Positions 34,264 through 45,211 of a stretch of 64,000 nucleotides of DNA are shown here, piece after piece. Under the pieces are notes generated by a model. The model was not told the DNA's origin and ran no database searches. It worked only from the letters and a program-made list of their open reading frames with translations. A program made the position numbers and the translations under genes. The stretch lies in contig CM068388.1 of NCBI GenBank assembly GCA_034770075.1, positions 63,844,365-63,908,364 of the forward strand, written 5' to 3'. Within the stretch, counting starts at the first letter, position 1. Every line of letters begins with the position of its first letter. The stretch comes from Aralia elata (Eukaryota; Streptophyta; Magnoliopsida; Apiales; Araliaceae).

Positions 34264-35109
34264 GAGCCATCTCTAGCATACTTGTTCCATTTCATTCATT
34301 TGCTAAGTGTTGGAAGCTAGAGAGTGTAGACAGTTATGTAGAGAATGAGCTAGAGGGAAAAGTGAGAGTTGAGAGAAAATAAGAAATACTAAGGAAGCTC
34401 TTGCTCTCTTGAGTTTCAAAGAAAGAAGAAGACTTTGTGGTGGAGGATCTTAGAAGGTGGATATCTTAGAATATTTCCGAGCAAGAAGAAAGAAAGCTAC
34501 AAGAAGGTATAACCTCTTCTAACCCTAAATTCTCTAAGTTAAGTTAGTATATTTTGTTTATAGTAGAAAATGCATGCTTGGTTGTGGGAGTTTTATTTGT
34601 TGTGGGATAATGAAGGATCCAAAGGCATAAGGATGGATATTGTAAGGCGAATATGTGATTTGTATGCCTTGTAGGTGATTTCAAGTCTTAATAAACGAAA
34701 AGAATGCATGTGAGCTTAAAACCTATAATAAACTACTTGAAAACATGAGATTTATGTTGAATAAGCTAAAATTTGTAAGCTATTGGTATACTCTAAAAAT
34801 CTCATGTTAAAGATCTATGAAATATGAAGATAATCCAAGTGGAATCATTGAAAACGAAGTTAGAATAAATTTATGGCTAGTCGTTTGGTAAAACATTTCA
34901 AAATGAAAACCCTAACTTGAAGAACCAATATTTTGGATAAATAAATATTTTGAGAAATGATTTAAGAAGTTGAATATTGAAGATGTGTGAGTTTATGAGA
35001 TAATGAAACTGATTTGAACTTATTTGGATGTAAAATAAGCAAGTTATGGAAGATTGAATAAAAAGGGACGAAAATAAAAAAAAATGTTGAAAAAAATTGG
35101 TCTTGGAGA

Positions 35110-35172
35110 GCCTGTCGTCCAGCGGCGGGACGCTGTCCCCAGGCCAAAACCCGGCGCCGGGGCGCTGGACCA
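35110..35172 (+). other. CpG-rich palindromic island in solo LTR B
   Basis: GTCCAGCG at 35117-35124 and CGCTGGAC at 35163-35170 are inverted partners, enclosing a perfect 12-bp palindrome CCCGGCGCCGGG at 35150-35161. It lies about 850 nt downstream of the TATA box in an otherwise AT-rich LTR. Confidence 0.7.
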
Positions 35173-36715
35173 GTTTTTTAAAGTTGACCAGATATGGGTC
35201 AAACTGGGTCGGATCGAGTCAAACCGATTCAGATCAGATTTTTTTGAAAAAAATTAAATAATAATAATTAGAATTTATAAATAATTAAAACAACATTAAA
35301 AGATTATTAAAGATTTCTTTAACTATGATCAATTAAAATAATATTAAAGATTGTTTAATTGTGAATCAATGAAGCATAAACAATTAAAATAATATTTTAA
35401 TTACAGATTATTAAATTAATATTATAGATTATTTGTGGATTAATGAAGAATAAACAATTAAATAATTTTAAGGTTATTTAATTGTGGTACGTAGAATGAG
35501 AATAAAGATGATTCTAATTATCGATTAAACAAATAAAATAATAACTTGATTATTTTATTTGTGGACTAATAAAGTATGAATAATGATTAAGAAAATTACT
35601 TAAAGAGTGATTAATATTAATAACTAAAGTAAGAGTACTTTATTTGAGTAATGAGACATGGATGAATAAAATAAAGTGTAAACCATTAATTCAACAAGTA
35701 GAATGATAAAAGATTATTTTATTTGTAGTAAATGGAATAAATGTGTATTATTGTGAAGACTAATAAGTACAATAAAGAGAGTGATAAGCAAAAAAATAAT
35801 TAATCAAACAAGAGTCGATTTATTTATGAGTCTTAATTGTACGAGACTAGTAAGTTTAAACAATTAGGATTATATTTGAGGGTTAATGGAGATTAACCGT
35901 TAGATGATTATAATGAACATAGGTTGTTCAAAGGATAAGAAATTAAAGTCAGATAGAGTCGACTGCGTAGGCAAGTTCTCTAACTTACACAACCTTGTAT
36001 ATTGTGCAAGTTTCCTTATTTGAGCAAATTAACTGTTATGGTATAAACTCTGTATATTGTGCAAATTCCTTAGCTTGTGATGACTCATTTACATAGGCAA
36101 GTCCTCTAATTCACACATTCCTTTATACTGTGCAAACACCTGAGTTAGTGATTATGGAAAGAGAAACTGTTTCATAGTGAATCTAATGAAACCGTCTGTT
36201 CTTCTATGCTTTTGCATTAAACCTTCAGTGATGATAACTAAAGCTCTAACTGATTTTGAGTCATCTTGAAGAGTACGTCTATGCCGCTTGATTCGACCAG
36301 ACTAAGAAATTAGACAAAGTGTTAATCACTTATATTCCTTGAGAATGTTGTCCACTTCAATTACCTTGATATGGACTCTTAAAATGTGATGAGATGAATA
36401 ACCCTCATAGTAGGGGTATTATAACTTATGTCAGGGAACAGACCCGCATGTTATGTCTGAACGTTATGCATAATGTAAGTCTCACAGGGTTGATTACCTC
36501 ATGGGCCTGTTTTTGGAGGTTTGCAATGGAAATACTGTCAATCCTTCTATATGTTCATAGTCCTTGGTGACCACTCAGCAATAAGAGTGTTTTGACTTGA
36601 AATTGTGATATACATTTGCTCATATTTCGATTAGTTTACTTCATACTCCAATGTGCAGATGTTTAAACTTCTGTTATTATTGAATCTTGAGTATGATTAG
36701 CTATTGTCGACCTTA

Positions 36716-36790
36716 TACTTGCTGAGCAAACTTGTTGCTCACTCTTGTTTTACCATAACATTTTAAAGTTAAGGCTGAGCAGGGCAGTGG
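36716..36790 (+). promoter_or_regulatory. conserved LTR module, solo LTR B
   Basis: ACTTGCTGAGCAAACTTG, then TTGCTCACTCTTG, then TTTTAAAG and TTAAGG, in the same order as in the other LTRs but with an AAG-type end. Confidence 0.4.
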
Positions 36791-37012
36791 TTCTGGGAAG
36801 GACAAAGGGAGGGCCAATGCTACGGATTAGCTTTAACTTATTACTTATTAAAATGAAATGTTAGCAAATTGTATTATGAACTAAGTTAAGTTATGTATTA
36901 GTAATTGTTTCGAAACTTGGGACGAGAATATTTATATTATATCAATGTAATTATTCTATTATTTCGCTATTAGTTATTCAAGGTACATGTATCTGAATTT
37001 GGGGGCGTTAGT

Positions 37013-37508
37013 GATCATTGTACTAACTCTAAGTGACTTGAAGAGTTCTAAGTGAACTGGTCTAAGTGACCTTGTCTTAGTGACATCTGCCGAGACTAAG
37101 TGACTCAAAGGAATCTTAATGATTCAGTTTGTAATAGATCTTATTGATCTGGTCTAAGTGACCCCTACATCCTTAGTGGATTTCCTACTCGTAGAGTATA
37201 AGAGTGGAATAAGAGTTATTTGTACTCCGAACCACTTAAATATCTTATATCATTTAATTTACTTACTTCTTTTATATTCTGTCTATTAATTGTTATATCT
37301 GTTTGTGACTGAAATCCATATAAACTAAATTCAAAGATGTGATTTCATTATATCTTTTAAGGGGATTTTAAAATAATATTCCGTTGTGCGTGCTTAATTA
37401 ACTCTAATTAATTAATTATCTGGTAATACATCCTTAATAATAAGTGAAAAAGTTTTTAAAGGATCTATTCAACCCCCTTCTAGATCTCTTTTGTGCCTCT
37501 TGGAAACA
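37013..37508 (+). mobile_element. SIRE-type copia 5' LTR, right end
   Basis: Resumes after the TTAGT duplication with repeated CTAAGTGAC words and ends GCCTCTTGGAAACA at 37508, five bases before the primer site. ATTCAACCCCCTTCTAGATC near the end is roughly the inverse of the matching region of the second SIRE LTR, as is usual for SIRE/Maximus LTRs, which have long inverted terminal segments. Confidence 0.75.
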
Positions 37509-37513
37509 ATTAG

Positions 37514-37525
37514 TGGTATAAGAGC
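37514..37525 (+). other. primer-binding site, plus-strand SIRE element
   Basis: TGGTATAAGAGC, one mismatch from the tRNA-iMet complement TGGTATCAGAGC, shortly after the LTR end. Confidence 0.8.
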
Positions 37526-38367
37526 AGGTTCTCTTGAACATAAGCTTAAACACTTTGAGTTGATCTATGGCACACAACAAAACCAGTTTTGAACTTGGTC
37601 GTGGAAATAAGTAACCTTTATGCAACAAAGAAAAAATTGTTAACTGGAAAGTTCGTATGCAGGTGTACATGGATGCAATAGATGAATATCTATTTGATGT
37701 CGTCATTAGTGGCCCATATACTCCAATCAAGCTTGTGCCAACAACTGATTATCCAAACAAGATGGCTATTAAGCATAGAGCTAAATGGATAGAAAATGAG
37801 AAAAAACTGGTGCAGCTGGACAAGAGGGCCAGGAACATCCTGTTCATAGCTCTAAAAGATGAGTTGTTTGTAAATATTGTTAACTGCACAATAGCTAAGG
37901 AGGTCTAGGAAGCCCTGTTGGTAATACATGAAGGAATTGAAGAAGTTAGAGAGAATAAGCAGTCTCTTCTGACTCGGTAATATGAAATGTTTTCTCATGT
38001 ACCTAGAGAGAACATAACTGCTACGTATGAAAGGTTCAATATGCTGCTTAATTCATTGTGACCTTATGGAAAGGTCCATCCAAATAAATACTTTAACATT
38101 TAGTTCATGAGAGCACTTGTGACGCCCCCAAAATAGGTCCACACAACCCATTTTGAGTGGCCAATAACATTCCACAAAATACAAATACAAATACAAATTT
38201 TCCCATTTACAACTAATAAGTGTTGCGCAAAATATGACAACACAATACAAATACATCTTAAATTCTCAATACACTTATTGTCACACTAATAGTAAGGTAT
38301 TGAGACACTTCTATTATCTCAGACCATCACTCCATTCCCCGGCTAGTCCCCACTACACTTTCTTTTC

Positions 38368-38433
38368 CTGAGGAGAACAATGGAACAAAAAGGAAAATGG
38401 TGAGCACAAATAGCCCAGTAAGAAATATCACGA
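38368..38433 (-). promoter_or_regulatory. conserved LTR module, solo LTR C
   Basis: On minus: TTACTGGGCTATTTGTGCTC, then ACCATTTTCC, then TTGTTCTCCTCAG and GAAAAG, about 250 nt before the LTR 3' end. Confidence 0.4.
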
Positions 38434-38684
38434 CTAAGATAATGAAGAATAAAAATTATCTTTAGTCTTCAACAATAATAAATCAGAGATTTAAAGATAT
38501 TTTAATTGTTCAACAACAACAATTGCAGCGGAACAAACAATCCATTAGAAGAGTCAAGTAGATTATAATATCTACCATCTTCTATAAATTAAAGGATCAC
38601 CACCAATATTTTATCCTTGTAACACCAATCAACAATTCCTGTTTATGAACATCCAAATTAACAGTTTATATTCAACAGCCTCTC

Positions 38685-38895
38685 TTTGCACTACGTGCCA
38701 AAGATATTTATTTGTAACATCACCGGTCATGATCATGCCAAACGCCAGTTCATCTTTGCACTACGGGCCAAAGAGAACTTTCACCTACGCCTTTGTTTGT
38801 AACACCAAAAGTCATGATAATACCAATACACGGTTTGGTCAAAATCATGTCACGCCAGTTCATCTTTGCACTACGGGCCAAAGAGAACTATCACC
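38685..38895. repeat. direct repeats of about 113 bp in solo LTR C
   Basis: CGCCAGTTCATCTTTGCACT and ACGGGCCAAAGAGAACT occur at about 38742 and 38855. A more diverged unit (TTTGCACTACGTGCCAAAG) begins near 38685. Confidence 0.8.
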
Positions 38896-39311
38896 ACAAT
38901 TTAAGTATGAGGATGATGACAATGATATATAATGAATACAGTGAGATCAAGAATAAGAATGAATGTTTAATTTATCCAGTGTCGAAGGTTGACCAAATTG
39001 CCAACATGATGACCAAATTGTGGAGTCAAATTCAAGAATGATATTCAAGAATAAAATTCACGATTTAACTTTATCGTATCAAACGAAATAGAAAGATTCA
39101 GGTGAAAAGATATTAGATGAAGCACAAACTATTAAGGATATTTTACAAATTTTCAGGGATTTTCACCATTTAAAAAAAATAAGGTTTTGGAAACAAACAG
39201 AGATTCCTTATCATAAATGGAGAAATGTGAAAGAAAAAAATATCTCTTAAAGAGTACAAAAGAAATGATACGTTATACGAGTATAAAAGAATATATGAAA
39301 TTGCAAATGGA

Positions 39312-39600
39312 TTTTTCACCCGTCATGCGATAATCCGCGTAGACAGATTATTTCCACAACTGATTAATAAGTAATGAATACAAAGGGTTATTCACCAGGT
39401 ACGACACTCGTACATACAGGTTATCCCCACAGAATAATAAGGAATGAATACAAAAGGATATTCACCAGGTACGACATTCGTACATACAGGTTATTCCCAC
39501 AGAATAATAAGGAATGAATACAAAAGGATATTCACCAGGCATGCGTCATACCGCACGGACAGGTTATCCCCACAAATTAATACAGAATGAATAACAACCT
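39312..39600. repeat. tandem repeat, 70-bp period, in solo LTR C
   Basis: Four units containing ATTCACCAGGTACGAC, CAGGTTATCCCCACAGAATA and GGAATGAATACAAAAGG; unit starts at about 39391, 39461 and 39531 are exactly 70 bp apart, with a diverged first unit near 39312. Confidence 0.9.
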
Positions 39601-39851
39601 TTATGAGTATAATATCACTTACGAACATGAAAGCAAATGATATTATATAAGAGTATGAAAGAAATGATATCCCCTACCTTCGTTAATAAGTGATTGGATG
39701 TTGCTTTCTATGAAACTAACTTGGACAATACTAGTATTCTCACAAATACTCACAATAACCTAACACACTTAGAGAACTCAAGAAATTTAGAGAGAGAGAG
39801 AGAGGGAGTATAAGTAAGGAAGGTGTGAAGATTTCTTAAGATAACCCCTCC

Positions 39852-39859
39852 TATTTATA
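39852..39859 (-). promoter_or_regulatory. putative TATA box, solo LTR C
   Basis: TATAAATA on minus within TCCTATAAATAGGAGG. Confidence 0.55.
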
Positions 39860-40436
39860 GGAAAACCAAGTTTCATTAATTGCACAATAAGGGCTCGACT
39901 TATTACACTTTAGTACCTCCATCTTTGCCTCTATTTTTAATATAATCCCTCAAGTATTATCAATCTTGCATAACATCCCCTAATAGTTCTCACATGTGAA
40001 CCAATAGTTCCATCATGTGAACCAATAGTTCACAACATGTGAATTTCAAATTTTCAATTAGATACCCCTAAGTTAGACTCCACTTTTAATCCGTCAATAA
40101 TGCTAAAATATCATAACAGATAATATGAGTTACAGTGCCATGATAAATAATAAAAAGTACCATGCGGATGCTATTGTAATTATTGAATCAAAATACTGTG
40201 TAATTGCTACTTTATCAATTATTGAATCAATAATTTAAAATACTGTGCAATACCGTGTGCCTATGAAATACCGCGTACTACTGTGGAATAACGCGTTTTA
40301 CTGTTCTTTTTATTACCGGGTATTTCAACAGTTGCCGGTGATAATACCGTTGACAAAATACTGTCGTTTTCAGTATTCGACAATGAGGCCCACTATCATT
40401 GATAATATTTCCATTGTGGGGCCCACTAATATTTTG

Positions 40437-40509
40437 TTATTTCGGCGCCGTACGTTACCGAATATAAAAATGGTTATTTCGACGGCGCCGTCGTACTTTA
40501 CCGAATATA
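40437..40509. other. duplicated CpG palindrome segment in solo LTR C
   Basis: CGGCGCCG at 40443-40450 and the perfect 12-bp palindrome GACGGCGCCGTC at 40481-40492, each inside a repeated TTATTTCG...GTAC...TTACCGAATATAA unit. Confidence 0.7.
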
Positions 40510-42509
40510 ATATTATCCGACAGAAGGAATATTCCCCGACATACATGTTTGACTTTTTTGTATAAATGAATAGTATATTCGTATGAATAGTACTTTTGTA
40601 TTTATACCGCATAATTTCGTGTCCAGCTCATATAAACGTTATGACGTAATTCGAAGATCGAAGAAATTGTAAAAGCGTTTTAGCGTGAATAGTACCCCGT
40701 GAATAGTGATCGCGTGAATAGTGATTTAGCATTATTACCAGACATCTCAATTGTCACATTTCACTAGTAACTTTATCATTATCGATTTAACACCTTTCTG
40801 TTTAAAATAATAATAAGAAGAAAATTAAATTCTATTTATTAAAATTTTCGGGGTCTTACAGCACTGCCTAGTAAGTGGGATTCCAAAACTGCTATCATTC
40901 AAGAGTTAAAGAATCTACATGAGATGATTGTACAAAAACTTTACGGTAACCTTCTTACCTATGAGCTGGAGCTTAACCAAAGAGCATAAACTATTTCTGA
41001 AAGCAAGAAGAAAGAAAGAGGTGTTGCTTTTAAGGCATCAGAAGCAGCCTCTAAAGCTCTAGCAATAGTAGAGTCTGATGATGATAATGATGATGAAGAT
41101 AATGATGAAGATATAGCTCTGCTAGCCAGAAGGTTAAGGAAGTTCATGCGAAAGGGCAGCAGCAGCAGACAAAGAAAATACTTTAACAACAATAAAAGCA
41201 ACAATAATAGAGATCAAGAGAAAGACCTATGCTATAATTGTAAGAAGTCAGGTCACTATATCACAGAGTGCAACAAGCCCCTATAAGAAGAGCTAAAGAG
41301 GGACAAGAAGAAGTCTTACCTAAAGAAAGAGTGTAAGAGCTATAAGAAGTTCCATAAGAAGGAGAAAAACTCTGCAGCTGAGGGGTCATGGAGTGATTCA
41401 GAGAATGATTCAAGCTCTGAATCTAGTGAAGATGAAGGACCTCATATAGTCAATTCTGTATAATGGCTATAGAAACAAATGCTGAAAAAGCCACTGATCG
41501 TCAAGAAATTGACATCAGTGAGGTATTTAATTTTTACTCTCTTGATATAGATATTGATAATCTAAGAATTGCATTGCATAATATAACCTTTGATCTGTAT
41601 AAATATATGAAATGGTTTAGGTTCTATCAAAAGACCATTCTCTTCTTCAAGAGAAAAAAGAGAAAGCTCACGTAGAGTTGGAAACAGCTCTACGAAATGT
41701 GGCCTCTTTTGCCAACCTTGAGGCTGAGAATGCGAGTTTGAGAAAGATAACTGAACTTAGTGCACAGAGAAAGTTGATTCTAACCTCTAAGATAAGAGCT
41801 AGAAAAGATAATCTCTCTATAGAATCCTTGATCGTTAGTTAGAGAGTAGTCTCTGATAGGTCAGGATTGGGATTTGGAGATTCATCTTCAGTTTTAAGTG
41901 TGGAAAAATATTGGAGATTAACAACAGCAGTGCTTCTACTTCCTATAGAGGCATTGTGTTTGTGAAATCCACAGAGATCGTTGAGCTAATTATTCCTAGC
42001 TGTCCAATCTTTGTGGACCAAATTATTGTTCCAAAGAATAATAGGTCACACATTGGTCTAGGTTTTGTAAAACTGCAGAGTAGGTCAAAGTCTATGATCG
42101 TGCCTAGAAAGATCGTAGAGTCAGGTACAACTAACTCTATGAACCAACCTGGCCTTAAACGTAGAATTGGCTTCTACTCTATGAAATCAGAAAATCGTAG
42201 AGTTGTATGGAAGAAGGGGGAGGTTCAGTCAAGAAGAAAGGTTAGAAATGGTTATCCTTCACATGTGTCCCTGATGAAAAGAAATTCACACACACGCTCA
42301 TGCATGCATCATGTTAAATGTTATACTGGTCATAGTTATGGGCATGTAGTTGCATTATGCTTTTACAATGATTATCATTCAGTATAGTATCGACCCAAAA
42401 TCAAACAGATTTGGGTCCCCAAGAGTACTAACAAGGTAGGACCCAAGCAAATTTAGGTACCAAAATGAAAGATGATTGTTTATGCAGGCACAAAGCTCTA
42501 CTAACTCCA

Positions 42510-45211
42510 TCTAGTATCTCGATAGTGAATGTTCAAGACATATGACTGGCAATAAGGCTCTTCTGTCAAACTTCAAAGAGAAAGATGGTCCAACAGTTTT
42601 CTTTGGAGACAACAATTCTGGGAAGACTCGAGGTTATGGCTTAATTAGAAATGGAACAATATCGTTCAACAATGTTGCCTACATTGATGGATTAAAGTAC
42701 AATCTCCTAAGCATCAGTAAGTTATGAGACAAAGGATATCATGTTATCTTCCTCAACAACCAGTGTCAAGTTCGAGACCTGGAAACCAACTTATTAAAGC
42801 TGACTGGATCAAGGGAAAACAATATGTATGTGGTTAATTTTGTAAGCTCAGTTTGTCAAAAATAACTTGCTTTTTCGCCAAAGCCTAAGAAGATGTTAGC
42901 TGGTCGTAGCATCGGAGATTATACCACTTTAACTTCAAAAGCATGTCAAAGCTTATCTCTAAAGATCTAGTCATAAGCCTGCCAAAGCTTAGTTTTGTCA
43001 AAGAAAGATTGTGCAAGGCCTGTTAGCTTGGAAAGCAAACGAGAAGCTCATTCAAAAGTAAAGCAGTAATTTTAATAATAGGCACCTGTAACTGTTGCAT
43101 ATAGATCTCTTTGGGCCTATCCCAACTTTTAGCCTTGGAGGTAAAAGGTACTCACTAGTGATAGTAGATGACTATACCAAACTCACATGAGTATTCGTCT
43201 TAAGCTCTGAGGATGAAACCAACTCTCATCTGATCAAATTCTTCAAGCTGGTTATGAATGAGAAAGGTGAGAAAATCAAGGCAATAAGGAGTAATCATGG
43301 AAGGGAGTTTGATTTCTCTGAGGTAGATCAGTTCTACATAGATAATGGTATTCATCATAACTTCTCAGCTCTAAGAACTTTGCAGCAAAATGGAGTAGCT
43401 GAGAGGAAGAATAGAATGTTGATAGAGGCAGGGAGAACTTTTCTAGCAGTAGCCGGTCTCCCTGAATACTTTTGGGTTGAAGTTGTCAACACTGTCTGCT
43501 ACACTCAAAACAAATCTCTGATTCACTCTACACTTAAGAAGACGTCCTATGAGTTGTGGAAAGGAAGAAAGCCAAATATTAGTTACTTTCATGTCTTTGG
43601 TTGTGTATGTTACATCCTCAATAATAGCAAGAAGTACTTGATGAAGTTTCAGCTCAAGTCATACGAAAAGATATTCCTTGGATACTCTATGGAAAGCAAA
43701 GCCTATAGAGTGTTCAATAAGAATAGATTAAGCATTGAAGTCTATATCCATGTTACCTTTGATGAAACTAACTTAGGCGAACTAAAGAAAGTTGTATCAT
43801 TTGATAAGATCATAGAGCTGGACCCATCGATTAAAGAGCAGGAGAACCTTACAATCGTAGAAGCTGAAGTCGTAGAGTCAGACCTAATGATCGTAGTGCC
43901 ATACAAGGAAATCGTAGAGCCTTTAGTTCCAGAATAGAGACTCTATGAGTGGATGAAGCTGTTGATCACGAACCATATCTTGAAGGACTCAGACAAGAAG
44001 GCAGAAGGACAGATGTTCCAGTTGGAAGAAAATGGGCAAGAGATCACACCCAATACCTGATCATTAGGGATCCCAATGCAAGAGTCAGAACTAGACCGGC
44101 TACTCATAATGAATGCTTACTTCCTAAGCTTTCTCTCTCAAATGGAGCCCAAAAAGATCAAAGAAGCTATGGAAGATTCAAGCTGGATTGAAGCTATACA
44201 AGAGGAGCTGAATTAGTTTAAAAGAAGCAAAGTTTGGAGGCTAGTCCCAAGACCAAGAGATCATCCAGTTGTTGACACCAAAGGGTATTCAGAAATAAGA
44301 TGGATGAATATGGTGTGATCACAAGGAATAAAGCTAGATTGGTGGCCAAAGGTTATTCACAGGAAGAAGGGATCGATTATGATGAGACCATTGCTCCTGT
44401 TTCTAAATTGAAAGCCATCAGAATGTTCCTGGCCTATACAGCCCACATGAAGTTCAAAGTCTTCCAAATGGATGTCAATAGTGCATTTCTAAATGGAGAA
44501 CTTCAAGAAGAGATTTATGTAGAACAACCTCCAGGTTTTGTCAATCCAACTCTTTCAAATTATGTCTATAGATTAAATAAAGCTTTATATGGTTTAAAAC
44601 AAGCACCTAGGGCATGTTATGAAACACTTACTAATTTTCTAATTGAAAATGGATTCACTAGAGGTAGAGTAGACACTACACTATTTTTAGGAGGCACAAA
44701 TATAAAATTATATTGGTTCAAATCTATGTAAATGATATTATCTTTGGCTATATTGATAAAAAGTTATGTGAGAGATTTGCCAAGTTAATGTAAAGTAAAT
44801 TTGAGATGAGCATGATGGGTGAGCTGAACTTTCCTTGGACTTCAAGTGTAACAAATTGATGAGGGAAACTTCATCAACCAAGCTAAGTACATCAAAGATC
44901 TACTTAAGAAGTATGATATGGAATCAGCCACTCCCATTAAGACTCCAATGGCCTCTACAACTAAACTTGGTAAGGATAAATCTGGTAAAAGTATTGATAT
45001 TACTCAATACAGAAGTATGATAGGATCTCTCCTTTACTTAACTACTAGTAGGCCAGATATTATGTACTTGTGCTAGATTGCAAACTAATCCTAAGGAATC
45101 CCATTTAATTGCTATAAAAAGATTTTTCATATATCTTAAGGGTACTCCATATCTAGGACTGTGGTATCTCAGGGAGTCTCCCTTTGATCTAATAGGGTAT
45201 TTAGATGCAGG
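42510..45211 (+). pseudogene. pol: SIRE-type copia pol, decayed and truncated
   Basis: Domains in copia order: protease (LDSECSRHMTGNKALLSNF near 42518, GLKYNLLSISKL at 42690); a poorly preserved GAG-pre-integrase region; integrase with LHIDLFGP (43095), IRSNHGREF (43284) and NGVAERKNRMLIEAGR (43392); RT with ARLVAKGYSQEEGIDYDET (44333) and QMDVNSAFLNGELQEEIYVE (44468); and RNase H reaching about 45205 (GYLDAG). Catalytic losses are visible: asparagine for the second integrase aspartate, and YVND for YVDD at 44724-44735. Stops and frameshifts are frequent. The 3' end of RNase H, the 3' ORF and the 3' LTR are replaced by an inverted SIRE fragment. Confidence 0.88.

Larger units (their letters stand above)
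33493..37007 (+). mobile_element. solo LTR B, plus-strand gypsy
   Basis: Begins TGTAATAACCAAG at 33493 and ends TTTGGGGGCG at 37007, flanked by TTAGT (33488-33492, 37008-37012). The other SIRE LTR preserves the unoccupied site (CTGGTCTTAGTGACCAC on minus near 45690), confirming the insertion point. Usual ends are GGGGGCGT-ACA, so about five terminal bases are missing. It contains TATAAATA at 34256, a GC-rich island at 35110-35172, GCAAGT motifs at 35968-36130 and the conserved module at 36716-36790. No coding sequence. Confidence 0.85.
38118..40860 (-). mobile_element. solo LTR C, minus-strand gypsy, inside SIRE gag
   Basis: Plus-strand ends are TGTGACGCCCCC at 38118 and GGGTCTTACA at 40860, flanked by the perfect 5-bp duplication GCACT (38113-38117, 40861-40865). 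2743 bp, no coding sequence. Contains TATAAATA on minus at 39859-39852, tandem repeats (38685-38895, 39312-39600), CpG palindromes (40443-40492), repeated TGAATAGT words (40566-40730) and the conserved LTR module at 38368-38433. Confidence 0.9.
37567..42470 (+). pseudogene. gag: SIRE-type copia gag, split by solo LTR C and broken
   Basis: Encodes a SIRE/Maximus Gag, the nucleocapsid protein of the element. The start is ATG 37567 (MAHNKTSFELGRGNK), but a TAA follows at 37612. Homology continues in other frames: KVRMQVYMDAIDEYLFDVV, KLVQLDKRARNILFIALKDE, then LPSKWDSKTAIIQELKNLH after the insertion. Solo LTR C with its duplication interrupts it at 38118-40865. The zinc knuckle CYNCKKSGHYITEC is at 41230-41271, followed by acidic/serine-rich SDSENDSSSESSEDEG. 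The C-terminal part (41911-42470) retains a second Cys/His cluster and IWVPKSTNK. Many stops and frameshifts; not functional. Confidence 0.85.

Noticed and set aside
37657..37908. 83-codon open frame that could be a small gene
   Set aside because: It is an internal segment of the broken SIRE gag.
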